64,000 bases of DNA. It comes from an uncultured Lachnospiraceae bacterium. GTDB lineage: Bacteria; Bacillota; Clostridia; Lachnospirales; Lachnospiraceae. Positions 1 to 8,005 of the stretch are shown one piece after another. The DNA lies in assembly GCA_944377405.1 (NCBI GenBank), contig CALWES010000001.1, forward strand, positions 62,001 through 126,000. The letters run 5' to 3'. The number at the start of each line of letters is the position of its first letter. Position 1 is the stretch's first letter. The notes below the pieces were generated by a model that saw only the letters and a program-made list of their open reading frames with translations, did no database searches and had not been told where the DNA came from. The translations under genes and the position numbers were made by a program.

Positions 1-348
1 GACCGGTTTTATTTTATCATCGGTGAGGACGCCCTTTTACAGCTCCGGCACTGGTATCACCCGGAGATCCTCTTCCGTTACGGGGTGATCCTCTGTGCAA
101 AACGGCCGGAGGGTCCGGATGAGGAGGAGCGGGGTCAGGCCCTTCTGGAGGAGATCCGGGCCCTGAAGAGGGATTTTTCCCACAGCGGCTGCGATATCCG
201 CCTGATCCATTGCAGGGAAATGGACCTTTCCTCTACGGAGATCCGGGAACGGGTCCGGGAAGGAAAATCCATAGAGGGACTGGTGCCTGCTTCCGTGGAG
301 GCCTTTATCAGGGAGCAGGGGCTTTACAGGAGCGGGGCAAATAGTTAA
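1..348 (+). CDS. nadD: Nicotinate-nucleotide adenylyltransferase, C-terminal part (5' end outside window)
   Basis: The open frame enters from the left edge and ends at TAA 346-348. The visible residues include FIIGEDALLQLRHW near the start, and STEIRERVREGKSIEGLVP followed by VEAFIREQGLY near the end. These are the substrate-site and ISSTxIR motifs of bacterial NadD, which adenylates nicotinate mononucleotide in NAD synthesis. Only about 115 of roughly 200 residues are present. In Clostridia nadD is usually followed by yqeK and rsfS; here sepF follows instead, with its own promoter. The call is firm for the family; the N-terminal nucleotide-binding motif is not visible. Confidence 0.88.
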   Translation, partial: DRFYFIIGEDALLQLRHWYHPEILFRYGVILCAKRPEGPDEEERGQALLEEIRALKRDFSHSGCDIRLIHCREMDLSSTEIRERVREGKSIEGLVPASVEAFIREQGLYRSGANS

Positions 349-406
349 GAATTTCTTAATACCCCCATATTTTGTGGTGTTTGATCGAAAAAACGGCAAT
401 TCCTTG

Positions 407-435
407 TTGACATATCCCGGGCTTTTGTTGATAAT
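407..435 (+). promoter_or_regulatory. sigma-A promoter for sepF-lspA-rluD
   Basis: TTGACA at 407-412 and GATAAT at 430-435 are separated by exactly 17 bases. The promoter lies in the only gap between nadD and sepF and points at sepF. Confidence 0.7.
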
Positions 436-485
436 ATAAGAGATATATGTGTGCATTGCACACAGTTTTAATAGGAGAAACAGGA

Positions 486-1016
486 ATGAGTATTTTAGGT
501 AAATTCATGGACAGTGTGAAGTTCAATTCCGAAGATGAGGACGACGACTACTTCTTAGATGACGAATATGATGATGAGGGATATGACGAGGGCTCTGAGG
601 GCAGAAAGGGCGGCCTTTTCGGAAAGAAGGCTGCTTATGAGGAGAAGCCTTCAGGAGAGCGCAGATCCGGCGGCTTCCTGAACAGGAAGGTGGTTCCCAT
701 CAGACAGGGTGCAGGCGGCATGGAAGTGACCATGATCAAACCGTCTTCCATTGAGGACTCCAGAGATATCTGCGATTACCTTCTGGCAGGTAAGGCAGTG
801 GTCCTGAACATGGAAGGCATGAACATGGACGTGGCACAGCGTATCATCGATTTCACCTCCGGTGCAACCTATTCCATGGACGGAAACCTCCAGATGATCT
901 CGAAGTATATCTTCATTGCAACTCCGGGCAGCGTGGAGCTTTCCGGGGACTTCCAGGATATCCTTTCCGGAGGAGGAAAGGCACAGCCTGTAAACGGACT
1001 TGGATTTAATGTATAA
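486..1016 (+). CDS. sepF: Cell division protein SepF
   Basis: The product is 176 aa. SepF binds FtsZ polymers and the membrane and supports septum formation in Gram-positive bacteria. The N-terminus MSILGKFMDSVKF is the typical amphipathic membrane-targeting helix. An acidic, Asp/Glu/Tyr-rich linker follows (about residues 15-60). The conserved SepF core (about residues 80-170) contains KPSSIEDSRDICDYLLAGKAVVLN and ends in the SGDF strand. The ATG at 486 was chosen because AGGAG lies 9 bases upstream and the amphipathic helix begins there; a longer in-frame extension to 447 has no such support. The 3' end overlaps lspA by a few bases. Confidence 0.93.
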   Translation: MSILGKFMDSVKFNSEDEDDDYFLDDEYDDEGYDEGSEGRKGGLFGKKAAYEEKPSGERRSGGFLNRKVVPIRQGAGGMEVTMIKPSSIEDSRDICDYLLAGKAVVLNMEGMNMDVAQRIIDFTSGATYSMDGNLQMISKYIFIATPGSVELSGDFQDILSGGGKAQPVNGLGFNV

Positions 1017-1512
1017 TCACAGCAGATGGAAGCTCAAAAGGCTTTCTGCCGTTTTGGCAGTTGTCTGCCTGCTTGTTCTTTTTGATCAGTGGACAAAGGG
1101 ACTGGCAGTCAGCTGTCTGAAGGGGAGAGAGCCTTTCGTTCTTGTGAAGGGAATCCTGGAGCTTCTTTACGTGGAAAACACTGGAGCAGCCTTTGGAATG
1201 CTGAAGGGCATGCACGGCTTTTTTTATGTGATCGGGATCGGCGTCACCCTGGGGGCGCTCTTTGCCCTGAACAGGATGCCCTCCGGAAGGCGGTATCTGC
1301 CTCTTTACGGAGTTACCTCCATGATCATTGCCGGTGCCATAGGAAACCTCATCGACCGGATGAAGCAGTCCTATGTGGTGGATTTTATCTATTTCAAACC
1401 CATCGACTTTCCTGTGTTCAATGTGGCGGACATCTATATCACCTGTGGCTGTCTGCTTCTGGTGCTATTGTTCCTGTTCTATTATAAGGAAGATGAATTG
1501 CAGTTTCTATGA
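1009..1512 (+). CDS. lspA: Lipoprotein signal peptidase (signal peptidase II)
   Basis: The product is 167 aa, an integral membrane aspartic peptidase that cleaves prolipoprotein signal peptides after diacylglyceryl transfer. Four hydrophobic segments are visible. Family motifs are VENTGAAFGML, IGNLIDRM with the first catalytic Asp, and FNVADIYI with the second. The ATG at 1009 overlaps the end of sepF; a TTG three codons upstream is possible but less likely. The last bases overlap the rluD start as ATGA, so translation is probably coupled. The window contains several lipoprotein substrates (the solute-binding proteins at 9.9, 17.1 and 55.1 kb). Confidence 0.94.
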   Translation: MYNHSRWKLKRLSAVLAVVCLLVLFDQWTKGLAVSCLKGREPFVLVKGILELLYVENTGAAFGMLKGMHGFFYVIGIGVTLGALFALNRMPSGRRYLPLYGVTSMIIAGAIGNLIDRMKQSYVVDFIYFKPIDFPVFNVADIYITCGCLLLVLLFLFYYKEDELQFL

Positions 1513-2420
1513 TCCTGAAATACGATAAACCTGAAAAAACGCGGATCGACTCATATCTTTCAGAGGTGCTTGAAGATATGAGTCGTTCTCATATACAGAA
1601 GAAGATCCGGGAAGGCGCTATCACGGTTTTTGGAAAACCGGTAAAAAGCGGCTTCCTTCTTTCCCAGGGGGATGAGATCGCCCTTCCGGAGGAAGAGGAG
1701 CCGGAGCCCATGGAGGCGGAACCGGAGGATATCCCCCTGGACATCGTCTATGAGGATCAGGATGTGATCGTCATTAATAAGCCCAAGGGGATGGTGGTGC
1801 ATCCCGCGGCGGGGCATGCCACGGGGACTCTGGTAAATGCCCTTCTGTATCATTGCGGAAGCAGTCTCTCCGGGATCAACGGGATCCTGAGGCCCGGTAT
1901 CGTCCATCGTATCGATAAGGACACCACGGGGCTTCTGATGGTGTGCAAGAACGATGCAGCCCATACAGCCCTTTCGGAGCAGCTGGCGGTCCACAGCATT
2001 ACAAGACGGTACCTGGCCCTGGTGCGGGGAAACATCCGCCAGGAGGAGGGTACGGTGGACCTGCCCATTGCCCGCTCCGACAAGGACCGTAAGAAGATGG
2101 CGGTGGCATCCCCCGGAAAGGGACGGAGGGCCGTGACCCACTTCAGGGTGCTGGAGCATTTCCGGGACGCAGCCCTTCTGGAGTGCCGACTGGAGACGGG
2201 CAGGACCCATCAGATCAGGGTCCATATGGCCCACATAGGACACCCCCTTTTCGGAGACCCGGTCTACGGGATCAAAAAGGATCCCTACATCGGGGAAGGA
2301 CAGTTCCTTCATGCGGCAGTGCTGGGATTCCGGCATCCCTCCACAGGGGAATACATGGAGTTTACAGCCCCTCTTCCGGAGTACTTCAGCCGGATGCTGG
2401 AGAAGCTGCGAAATAATTAA
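1509..2420 (+). CDS. rluD: RluA-family 23S rRNA pseudouridine synthase (RluD/YlyB type)
   Basis: The product is 303 aa. An N-terminal S4 RNA-binding domain spans roughly residues 10-75 (RIDSYLSEVL...SRSHIQKKIREG). The catalytic RluA domain follows, with HRIDKDTTGLL at 133-143; Asp136 is the expected catalytic residue. RTHQIRVHMAHIGHPLFGDPVYG near the C-terminus completes the family pattern. The gene overlaps lspA by four bases, the usual lspA-rluD order in Firmicutes. Which uridines it modifies cannot be read from sequence. Confidence 0.92.
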   Translation: MILKYDKPEKTRIDSYLSEVLEDMSRSHIQKKIREGAITVFGKPVKSGFLLSQGDEIALPEEEEPEPMEAEPEDIPLDIVYEDQDVIVINKPKGMVVHPAAGHATGTLVNALLYHCGSSLSGINGILRPGIVHRIDKDTTGLLMVCKNDAAHTALSEQLAVHSITRRYLALVRGNIRQEEGTVDLPIARSDKDRKKMAVASPGKGRRAVTHFRVLEHFRDAALLECRLETGRTHQIRVHMAHIGHPLFGDPVYGIKKDPYIGEGQFLHAAVLGFRHPSTGEYMEFTAPLPEYFSRMLEKLRNN

Positions 2421-2459
2421 AAAAAATATTTGGAAAACTTAAAAAAGGCCGGAAGGCCT

Positions 2460-2478
2460 TGTGCTATAGTATATCATT
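2460..2478 (+). promoter_or_regulatory. Extended -10 promoter immediately before the NlpC/P60 gene
   Basis: TGCTATAGT at 2462-2470 is an extended -10 element. Initiation 6-8 bases further on would put the transcript start at or next to the ATG at 2479. No Shine-Dalgarno sequence lies between them. No good -35 box is visible. Confidence 0.45.
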
Positions 2479-4662
2479 ATGCAGACGAACGGATTGAATC
2501 AAAAACAGATCATTGCAGTGTCACTGATATCCCTTTTGCTTGTGGGATCTGCAGTGGGCGTCGATATGCTGATCAAGGCACAGCCCGAGGGAAGGGCAGA
2601 GGAGACGGCAACGGTATCCACTGCCTCCAGCAGCAGGGAAGCCTATCAGTACGCGGATATTTCATCAAAGCTTACGGAGATCGTGGAGGAGACCCCTTAT
2701 GAGCCTACACCCTCCGTACTGAACCTTGCCTATTTTTACCCGGAGGGGGCGGACACCTCGGATGTTATCAATTCCTACGCAGGAAGGCTCTACACGGAGC
2801 TGACCACGGAGGAGGCAAGATATCTGGCGGATCTTTATGATCTCAGCGACCGGGAGCCCCTTACCATGGCAAAGGAGCTTGGGCTCCCCACGGCCAGGGT
2901 CATGGGAAAGTATAATCCCACGGATCCCTCCCAGGATCCGGACAATCCGGCTACCTGGATCATAAAGAATTTCAAGAATGCCAACGTGGCCTTCTATGAC
3001 GGAGACGGAAACCGGATCAACGCCTACTCCGCCGTAAAGGAGATCATGTCCATGGCTTCCGTGTATTCCTATTTCCATGACATGCACGATGCAGAGGGAA
3101 TGAAGGCCTATGCGGAGAACCTCTGGAAGCATTCTCACAGCTATAAGATCAGCATGGGAAATGTTTATTACTGCTCAGGCTGTCTCAACAAGACGATCCA
3201 GGAGGAGGCTGAGGAGGCCATTGCCCAGGAAGAGCAGCAGAGGCTCCTGGAGGAATCCCTTGCAAAGCGGACAGCGGCTTCCTCAGGCGATGTGACGATA
3301 TATATGCCGGCCAGCACGGACGGACCGGCAAACGATATGACAGAGAGGGCTGAGGCAGAGGAAGCGACCCTGTTTTTTGATGCCGGCTCCGAGGAAAGCA
3401 GCGAAGAGGATGCTGCCCTGGGGACCACGGAGGAAAGCTCCTCCGAGACTCCTGCAGTCATCATGGCAGGGAACGGTGCTTCCGCAGAGGACAGGACGGA
3501 AGGAACCACGGAAGGCACCACGGCTTCTTCCACCACTGTAGCTCCCGCCACCGTTCCGGAGACAGCAGCCCAGGAAACAACGGCTCCCGTCACGGCGGCT
3601 CCGGCTGCGGAAGCTCCGGAAACCGCCCCTGAGGCAACTCTTGCAGGCTTTTCCGCAGCCATGGGGGCTGAAGGCCTCAGATATCAGGGAAAACTGATCC
3701 TGGCTGAGGGCAATGAAGCGACCATGTTCGGAGGAGAGGCTCCTGCAGAAACCGCTGCAGCCACCCAGGCACCGGAAACAACTGCTGCTGCGGCAGCCAC
3801 GGTTCCTGAGACAAGCACGGCCCGGGAGACGACAGCCAGCCCTGCAGCAGACCTGGAAAGCAGCTCTTCCCAGAGCCCGGAGGAGGGGACCCTGGCAGCT
3901 GTGGAGGAGAGCAGCCAGGCCAGCCGCAGCACCACCGTATCCGGCTGCCCGGGACACATCGACCTCTACATTACCGTTACGATCTACGGCATCGATGACA
4001 TCAACGGACTGATGCAGTTCGACACCATAGGCAACGATCCTGCCAATTTCAATGAGGAGTGGCAGGGTTGGACGGATGAGATGAAGGAATACGCCAGACA
4101 GCTGAACGCTGAGGACTGGTTCAAGCGCTACGGTCTGACCATTTCAGCCATCAATGTGACCAATCCGCTGACGGAAAGCGAGATCCAGGATTACCTGAAC
4201 CGGATCCCGGACAGCGTTTCCCAGCAGAGGAAGGATATCGTAAGCTTTGCCCTTCATTCCGTGGGCAAGGTACCCTATTACTGGGGAGGAAAGCCCAGTG
4301 CCCCCAGCTATGAACGAAACGGTTTCGGGACCCTGGTGGCACCGGATACCAAGGGAAGGGTACTGCGGGGTCTTGACTGCTCCGGATGGATCAACTGGGT
4401 CTACTGGTCCGTCCTTGGCCAGAGACTGGCAGGAGAGAGTACGGGAACCCTGATCGGCTGCGGCGAAAGGATCGCCAGAGCAGATCTGCAGCCGGGAGAT
4501 ATCATCGTCCGTACAGGAGCGGACGCCCATGTTGTGATGTTCCTGGAATGGGCAGGGAACGGAAACATGATCGTGGTACATGAGACAGGAGGCGTTACCA
4601 ATAACGTAACGGTTTCAGAGATGTCTGCCAACTGGCCCTATTACCGGAAGCTGGTACAGTAG
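2479..4662 (+). CDS. Secreted or membrane-anchored NlpC/P60 (C40) cell-wall hydrolase with Ala/Thr/Glu-rich linker
   Basis: The product is 727 aa. Residues 10-30 form a signal/anchor segment. A mixed region to about 230 contains a CSGC pair. A long low-complexity Ala/Thr/Glu/Pro linker runs from about 255 to 490. A module beginning CPGHIDLYITVTIYG follows, then the NlpC/P60 domain (about 590-727). The probable catalytic residues are Cys634 in LDCSGW, His684 in DAHVVMF and His701 in VVHETGG. The family cleaves peptide bonds in peptidoglycan stems. The gene starts without a visible ribosome site, directly after a -10-like element. A terminator follows, so it is probably monocistronic. Confidence 0.88.
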   Translation: MQTNGLNQKQIIAVSLISLLLVGSAVGVDMLIKAQPEGRAEETATVSTASSSREAYQYADISSKLTEIVEETPYEPTPSVLNLAYFYPEGADTSDVINSYAGRLYTELTTEEARYLADLYDLSDREPLTMAKELGLPTARVMGKYNPTDPSQDPDNPATWIIKNFKNANVAFYDGDGNRINAYSAVKEIMSMASVYSYFHDMHDAEGMKAYAENLWKHSHSYKISMGNVYYCSGCLNKTIQEEAEEAIAQEEQQRLLEESLAKRTAASSGDVTIYMPASTDGPANDMTERAEAEEATLFFDAGSEESSEEDAALGTTEESSSETPAVIMAGNGASAEDRTEGTTEGTTASSTTVAPATVPETAAQETTAPVTAAPAAEAPETAPEATLAGFSAAMGAEGLRYQGKLILAEGNEATMFGGEAPAETAAATQAPETTAAAAATVPETSTARETTASPAADLESSSSQSPEEGTLAAVEESSQASRSTTVSGCPGHIDLYITVTIYGIDDINGLMQFDTIGNDPANFNEEWQGWTDEMKEYARQLNAEDWFKRYGLTISAINVTNPLTESEIQDYLNRIPDSVSQQRKDIVSFALHSVGKVPYYWGGKPSAPSYERNGFGTLVAPDTKGRVLRGLDCSGWINWVYWSVLGQRLAGESTGTLIGCGERIARADLQPGDIIVRTGADAHVVMFLEWAGNGNMIVVHETGGVTNNVTVSEMSANWPYYRKLVQ

Positions 4663-4722
4663 GACAAAATCATATAAGAATCAGAACTGCCGCCTGCGGC
4701 GATGCATTGGAAAAGCGTGCAT

Positions 4723-4743
4723 CTGCCGTGACGGCAGTTTTTT
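4723..4743 (+). terminator. Intrinsic terminator after the NlpC/P60 gene
   Basis: CTGCCG/CGGCAG stem with a 3-base loop followed by six T. It sits inside a larger folded region (4685-4740) in which AACTGCCG also pairs with CGGCAGTT. Confidence 0.8.
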
Positions 4744-4779
4744 GTGTTCTGAAATTGAAACGGGATATATGCGCCGGTC

Positions 4780-5403
4780 CTATAGGAAACGCATCAGGCC
4801 GATGACCTTTCCCAGGATCTCGCAGTGGGAAAGGATGATGGGCTCCATACTGTCGTTTTCCGGCTGCAGACGGTAATGGCCCTCCTCCCGGAAGAAACGC
4901 TTTACGGTGGCGGAATCCTCCACAAGGGCTACGACGATGTCACCGTTTTCCGCAGTGGACTGACGGGATACGATGACCTGATCTCCGTTCAGGATGCCGG
5001 CATTGATCATGGAATCCCCCCGGATCCGGAGCATGAAGGCATCCTTGCCGGCGACTCTGTCAGCCGGTACCGGAACATGATCCATGATATTCTGCTCCGC
5101 CAGGATGGGCTGGCCTGCGGCTACGGTGCCAAGGAGGGGAAGGATCACGACTTCTTTTTCCATGCCGGTAAAATCGGGATCCAGGATCTCCAGACAGCGG
5201 GGAAGGGAAGGGTCCCTCCGGATATAGCCGAAGCGCTCCAGGGCGTTCAGATGGGCATGAACGGAGGAGGTGGATTTCAGGCCCACTGCTCCGCAGATAT
5301 CCCGGACAGAAGGCGGAAAATGCCGCGTCAGGATATAGTCCTTGATATAGGCAAGGATCTCAGCCTGCTTGGGACTGAGGCCTTCGCTGCGCTTTCTTGG
5401 CAT
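4780..5403 (-). CDS. lexA: SOS repressor LexA
   Basis: The product is 207 aa. The N-terminal winged helix (1-70) carries KSTSSVHAHLNALERFGYIRR. The cleavage site Ala96-Gly97 lies in GTVAAGQP. The S24 autoprotease dyad is Ser131 (GDSM) and Lys168 (ATVKRFF). It represses DNA-damage genes until RecA-stimulated self-cleavage. It is transcribed alone, with a possible LexA box overlapping its own ribosome-site region, suggesting autoregulation. Confidence 0.96.
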   Translation of the reverse strand: MPRKRSEGLSPKQAEILAYIKDYILTRHFPPSVRDICGAVGLKSTSSVHAHLNALERFGYIRRDPSLPRCLEILDPDFTGMEKEVVILPLLGTVAAGQPILAEQNIMDHVPVPADRVAGKDAFMLRIRGDSMINAGILNGDQVIVSRQSTAENGDIVVALVEDSATVKRFFREEGHYRLQPENDSMEPIILSHCEILGKVIGLMRFL

Positions 5404-5415
5404 AGGCTTTACCTC

Positions 5416-5429
5416 CGAACATGTATTTG
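5416..5429 (-). promoter_or_regulatory. Possible LexA box upstream of lexA
   Basis: The plus strand reads CGAACATGTATTTG, which has one good CGAAC half-site of the Gram-positive LexA consensus (CGAAC-N4-GTTCG) and a degenerate second half. It abuts the GGAGG ribosome site of lexA. Confidence 0.4.
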
Positions 5430-5474
5430 TTTTATTTTATCATGCCGGAGGGGAAAAAGCAAACTGCCGTGTCA

Positions 5475-5897
5475 TCAATCAGGGATCTGCCCCTCCTTAC
5501 TTGTAAAAAACTCGATCAGAGAGGCAAGCAGGATGAGGATTGCGGCGCCTCTGCTCCAAAGAGCAGTGCCATGACAGCTCATTTCCGCATTGGCGCAGAT
5601 ACCGATCAGGCTGCCGAATACCAGGAACAGAACAATGGCAGCTACGGCGTTTACTGCCATGAGGCCTTTATGTCCACCCTTTTTCTGGAGCAGTCCGATC
5701 ACGGCAGCTGCAAGGATGATGACGGCGATTCCAAGGGCAGCCTGGCCTGCATAGTGACATTTCATGGGTGTCTGATTGCCGTTTGCGAGCTCCAGAAGTC
5801 CGCTGCAGGTGGGAGCCCAGAGCTTTATGGCTCCCATGGTGCATACGGCGGCTGCTGCCTGCAGCAGGAGCAGAAGATTAGACAGTTTCGTTTTCAT
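5475..5897 (-). CDS. Small polytopic membrane protein, DUF4418-like
   Basis: The product is 140 aa with four predicted membrane segments. A conserved-looking segment between the first two contains CSGLLELANGNQTPMKCHYAGQA, with Cys and His in PMKCHY. A second Cys pair (ICANAEMSCHG) lies before the last segment. It resembles the DUF4418 family, which I recall beside FtsX/MacB-type ABC exporters; the start overlaps the ATPase gene by 20 bases here too. Function is unknown. The paired Cys/His loops on one face could bind metal or form disulfides, but that is inference. Confidence 0.7.
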   Translation of the reverse strand: MKTKLSNLLLLLQAAAAVCTMGAIKLWAPTCSGLLELANGNQTPMKCHYAGQAALGIAVIILAAAVIGLLQKKGGHKGLMAVNAVAAIVLFLVFGSLIGICANAEMSCHGTALWSRGAAILILLASLIEFFTSKEGQIPD

Positions 5898-6582
5898 GTT
5901 TCGGATCCTCCTTATTTTCTTCCATTACATTGATCAAAAGCCCATTTTCCAGTCTGTAGCGTCTGTCTGCCTGACCGGCAAATAAGGGATTATGAGTTAC
6001 CATAACGACTGCGGCTCCCTGGGCAGCCTGTTCCTTCAGGATACAGATGATCTCCTCAGCCCAATGCTCATCCAGGTCATTGGTGGGTTCGTCTGCCAGG
6101 ATAAGCTGCGGTTTATGGATCAGGGCTCTTGCAGCCATGGCGCGACGACGCTGGCCTCCGGAAAGCTGGAAGGGAAAAAAGTTCTCCCGGTCCTTCAGCT
6201 CAAAGCGCTCCAAAAGGGCATCGATCCGATGGCTGTCCGTTTTTTCTCCGATGCTCTGGGAAAAGGCAAGGTTTTCCCGGAGCGTAAGTGCCTGGAGCAT
6301 GGTGCTGTCCTGAAAGAGAAATCCGATCTTTTTGGCTCTCAGGACCGATTTTTCCCTGTCGCTGAGCTTTGAGACATCCTTTCTTTCAAAGAAATAGTCT
6401 CCTTCATCACTTTTCAGCAAAGTTCCCATGACATAAAGCAAGGTGCTTTTTCCGATGCCGGAGGGTCCTTCAATGGCGATGAAATCACCGGAATCGACGG
6501 TAAGGGAAATATCCTTTAAAGGAGTTACGATCTCCCCCATACGGTAGTCCTTATGAATGTGTTCCAGTCTGCAGATCTCCAT
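5878..6582 (-). CDS. ABC transporter ATPase, MacB/LolD type
   Basis: The product is 234 aa, a single ABC domain: Walker A GPSGIGKS, Q-loop region FLFQD, signature LSGGQRRR, Walker B LILADEPT and a switch His in VMVTHNP. This subfamily couples ATP hydrolysis to FtsX/MacB-type permeases that act on envelope substrates. It starts one base after the permease stop, so the two are translationally coupled. The substrate is not evident. Confidence 0.9.
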   Translation of the reverse strand: MEICRLEHIHKDYRMGEIVTPLKDISLTVDSGDFIAIEGPSGIGKSTLLYVMGTLLKSDEGDYFFERKDVSKLSDREKSVLRAKKIGFLFQDSTMLQALTLRENLAFSQSIGEKTDSHRIDALLERFELKDRENFFPFQLSGGQRRRAMAARALIHKPQLILADEPTNDLDEHWAEEIICILKEQAAQGAAVVMVTHNPLFAGQADRRYRLENGLLINVMEENKEDPKHENETV

Positions 6583-6583
6583 A

Positions 6584-7789
6584 TCAGTTTACCTCCCCTT
6601 GTGTAATCGCAGCCTGCGGATCCATGGAAGCGCTCTTCCATGCAGACGGGACTGCAGAAATAAAGCTGATCAGCACTGCCACCAGAAGCCCTGCTGCTCC
6701 GCAGGATAAGGCAAGTGGAACCGTCCAGATCGAATTGGAAAGTCTGAAGGCATCCTTCAGAAGACTGATCATGGGGTCCATGCATAAGAGGGCAATGGTG
6801 CTTCCCAGGAATCCGCCTATCAGGGCCATAAGACAGGTCTCTCCAATAATCAGGAAGAAGACCTGGCCCCTGGTGAGTCCAATGGCGCGGAGAAGGCCGA
6901 TCTCCTTCTTACGTTCCCGTGCCAGAGCATTGAACCGTCCCGTAAGGGAGAGGACCGCAATAAGCAGAAGCGCGATCCACAGCGCAAACATGACCTGCAT
7001 GATGGTATCCAGCTGTTCCTGCAGGGAAGATATGGTATCTCCCGTCAGGAGGCATTTGGCTTCGATACCGGAATCCTCCACCTGCTGCAAAAAGGCCTCC
7101 GGGTCAACTCCTTCCTTAAATTTAATCAGGATGACGGAAACATAATCATGGGGATCCTTATCCTGCCAGTCTGCCTTGAGTACGTCCGATGAAAGGCAGA
7201 TGTCCTGGGCAGTGGAGAAATCCATAAAAAGGGTACTGTCCATACCTGTCCCGGTAGGCTCCAGCATGCTTACTACCTTGAACTGCTTTCCCAGGACCAG
7301 GTAATTATAGCCCACCAGGTCGTCATCCTCAAAATTCCGGCCGACCACCATTTCCTCGGGGCCGATCCCGTTGCGGCTCGCATCATCCAGATAGGGCTTC
7401 AGAATAAAGTCCGTAGAGGAATCATAGCCTATGATCCTTGCCTCTTCACCGGGCTCACAGCAGGAAAGGGCCAGGGTCTGACAGTAAAACTGGGGCGTCA
7501 TGGCTGCGATGCCATCCAGGCCCTTTGCCTGTTCGATGGTTTCAATGGGCATGTAAATGTTCTCCGGAAGAGCGGTAAACAGCAGATCTCCGCCGTCGGC
7601 AGTGGAGTATTGGGGAACCAGTACGGCATCTGCGCCGAGCCGTTCCCGGCTCAGGGAAAGCCCCTGATTTACGATCTGAAAGATCCCCATTACCATAACG
7701 AAGACCAGGACGGTCAGCATGGTGATGGTGACCGTCAGAGCTGAACGGGCCCGCCTCCGGGCGATATTCTTCCATATAAGTTTCAGCAT
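6584..7789 (-). CDS. ABC transporter permease, MacB/FtsX family
   Basis: The product is 401 aa. It has an N-terminal membrane segment (about 18-40, after MLKLIWKNIARRRARSALT), a large extracytoplasmic MacB periplasmic-core-like domain (about 45-260), and three C-terminal membrane segments with the FtsX motif RKKEIGLLRAIGLTRGQVF. It is the first gene of a three-gene minus-strand operon with the ATPase and the DUF4418-like protein. Members mediate export or mechanotransduction rather than import. No adaptor (MacA) gene is adjacent. Confidence 0.88.
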   Translation of the reverse strand: MLKLIWKNIARRRARSALTVTITMLTVLVFVMVMGIFQIVNQGLSLSRERLGADAVLVPQYSTADGGDLLFTALPENIYMPIETIEQAKGLDGIAAMTPQFYCQTLALSCCEPGEEARIIGYDSSTDFILKPYLDDASRNGIGPEEMVVGRNFEDDDLVGYNYLVLGKQFKVVSMLEPTGTGMDSTLFMDFSTAQDICLSSDVLKADWQDKDPHDYVSVILIKFKEGVDPEAFLQQVEDSGIEAKCLLTGDTISSLQEQLDTIMQVMFALWIALLLIAVLSLTGRFNALARERKKEIGLLRAIGLTRGQVFFLIIGETCLMALIGGFLGSTIALLCMDPMISLLKDAFRLSNSIWTVPLALSCGAAGLLVAVLISFISAVPSAWKSASMDPQAAITQGEVN

Positions 7790-8005
7790 TTCTTTCTCCT
7801 TGTTTTTCCTTAATATTAAAGAACAAAAGAAAGTCTATCATAGGAGGAGTGGCTTTACCATACCGGCTGGCTTTGCATATAAAATTCTAATAAGCCCTTG
7901 TCACATTATTGAAAAAATTTATAAAACTTTACTTGCAATTTATAAATAAAATACAATACAAAATGAATTTTTATTTAGAAAGAAAAAAATAGCAAGGAGT
8001 GTAAG

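Noticed and set aside
447-485. Upstream extension of SepF
   Set aside because: It would place the ribosome site inside the coding region and hide the amphipathic N-terminus that SepF needs for membrane binding.
3168-3957. Long minus-strand frames opposite the linker of the NlpC/P60 protein
   Set aside because: They arise from the low-complexity Ala/Thr/Glu-rich coding sequence, which suppresses stop codons on the other strand. No start signals or motifs.
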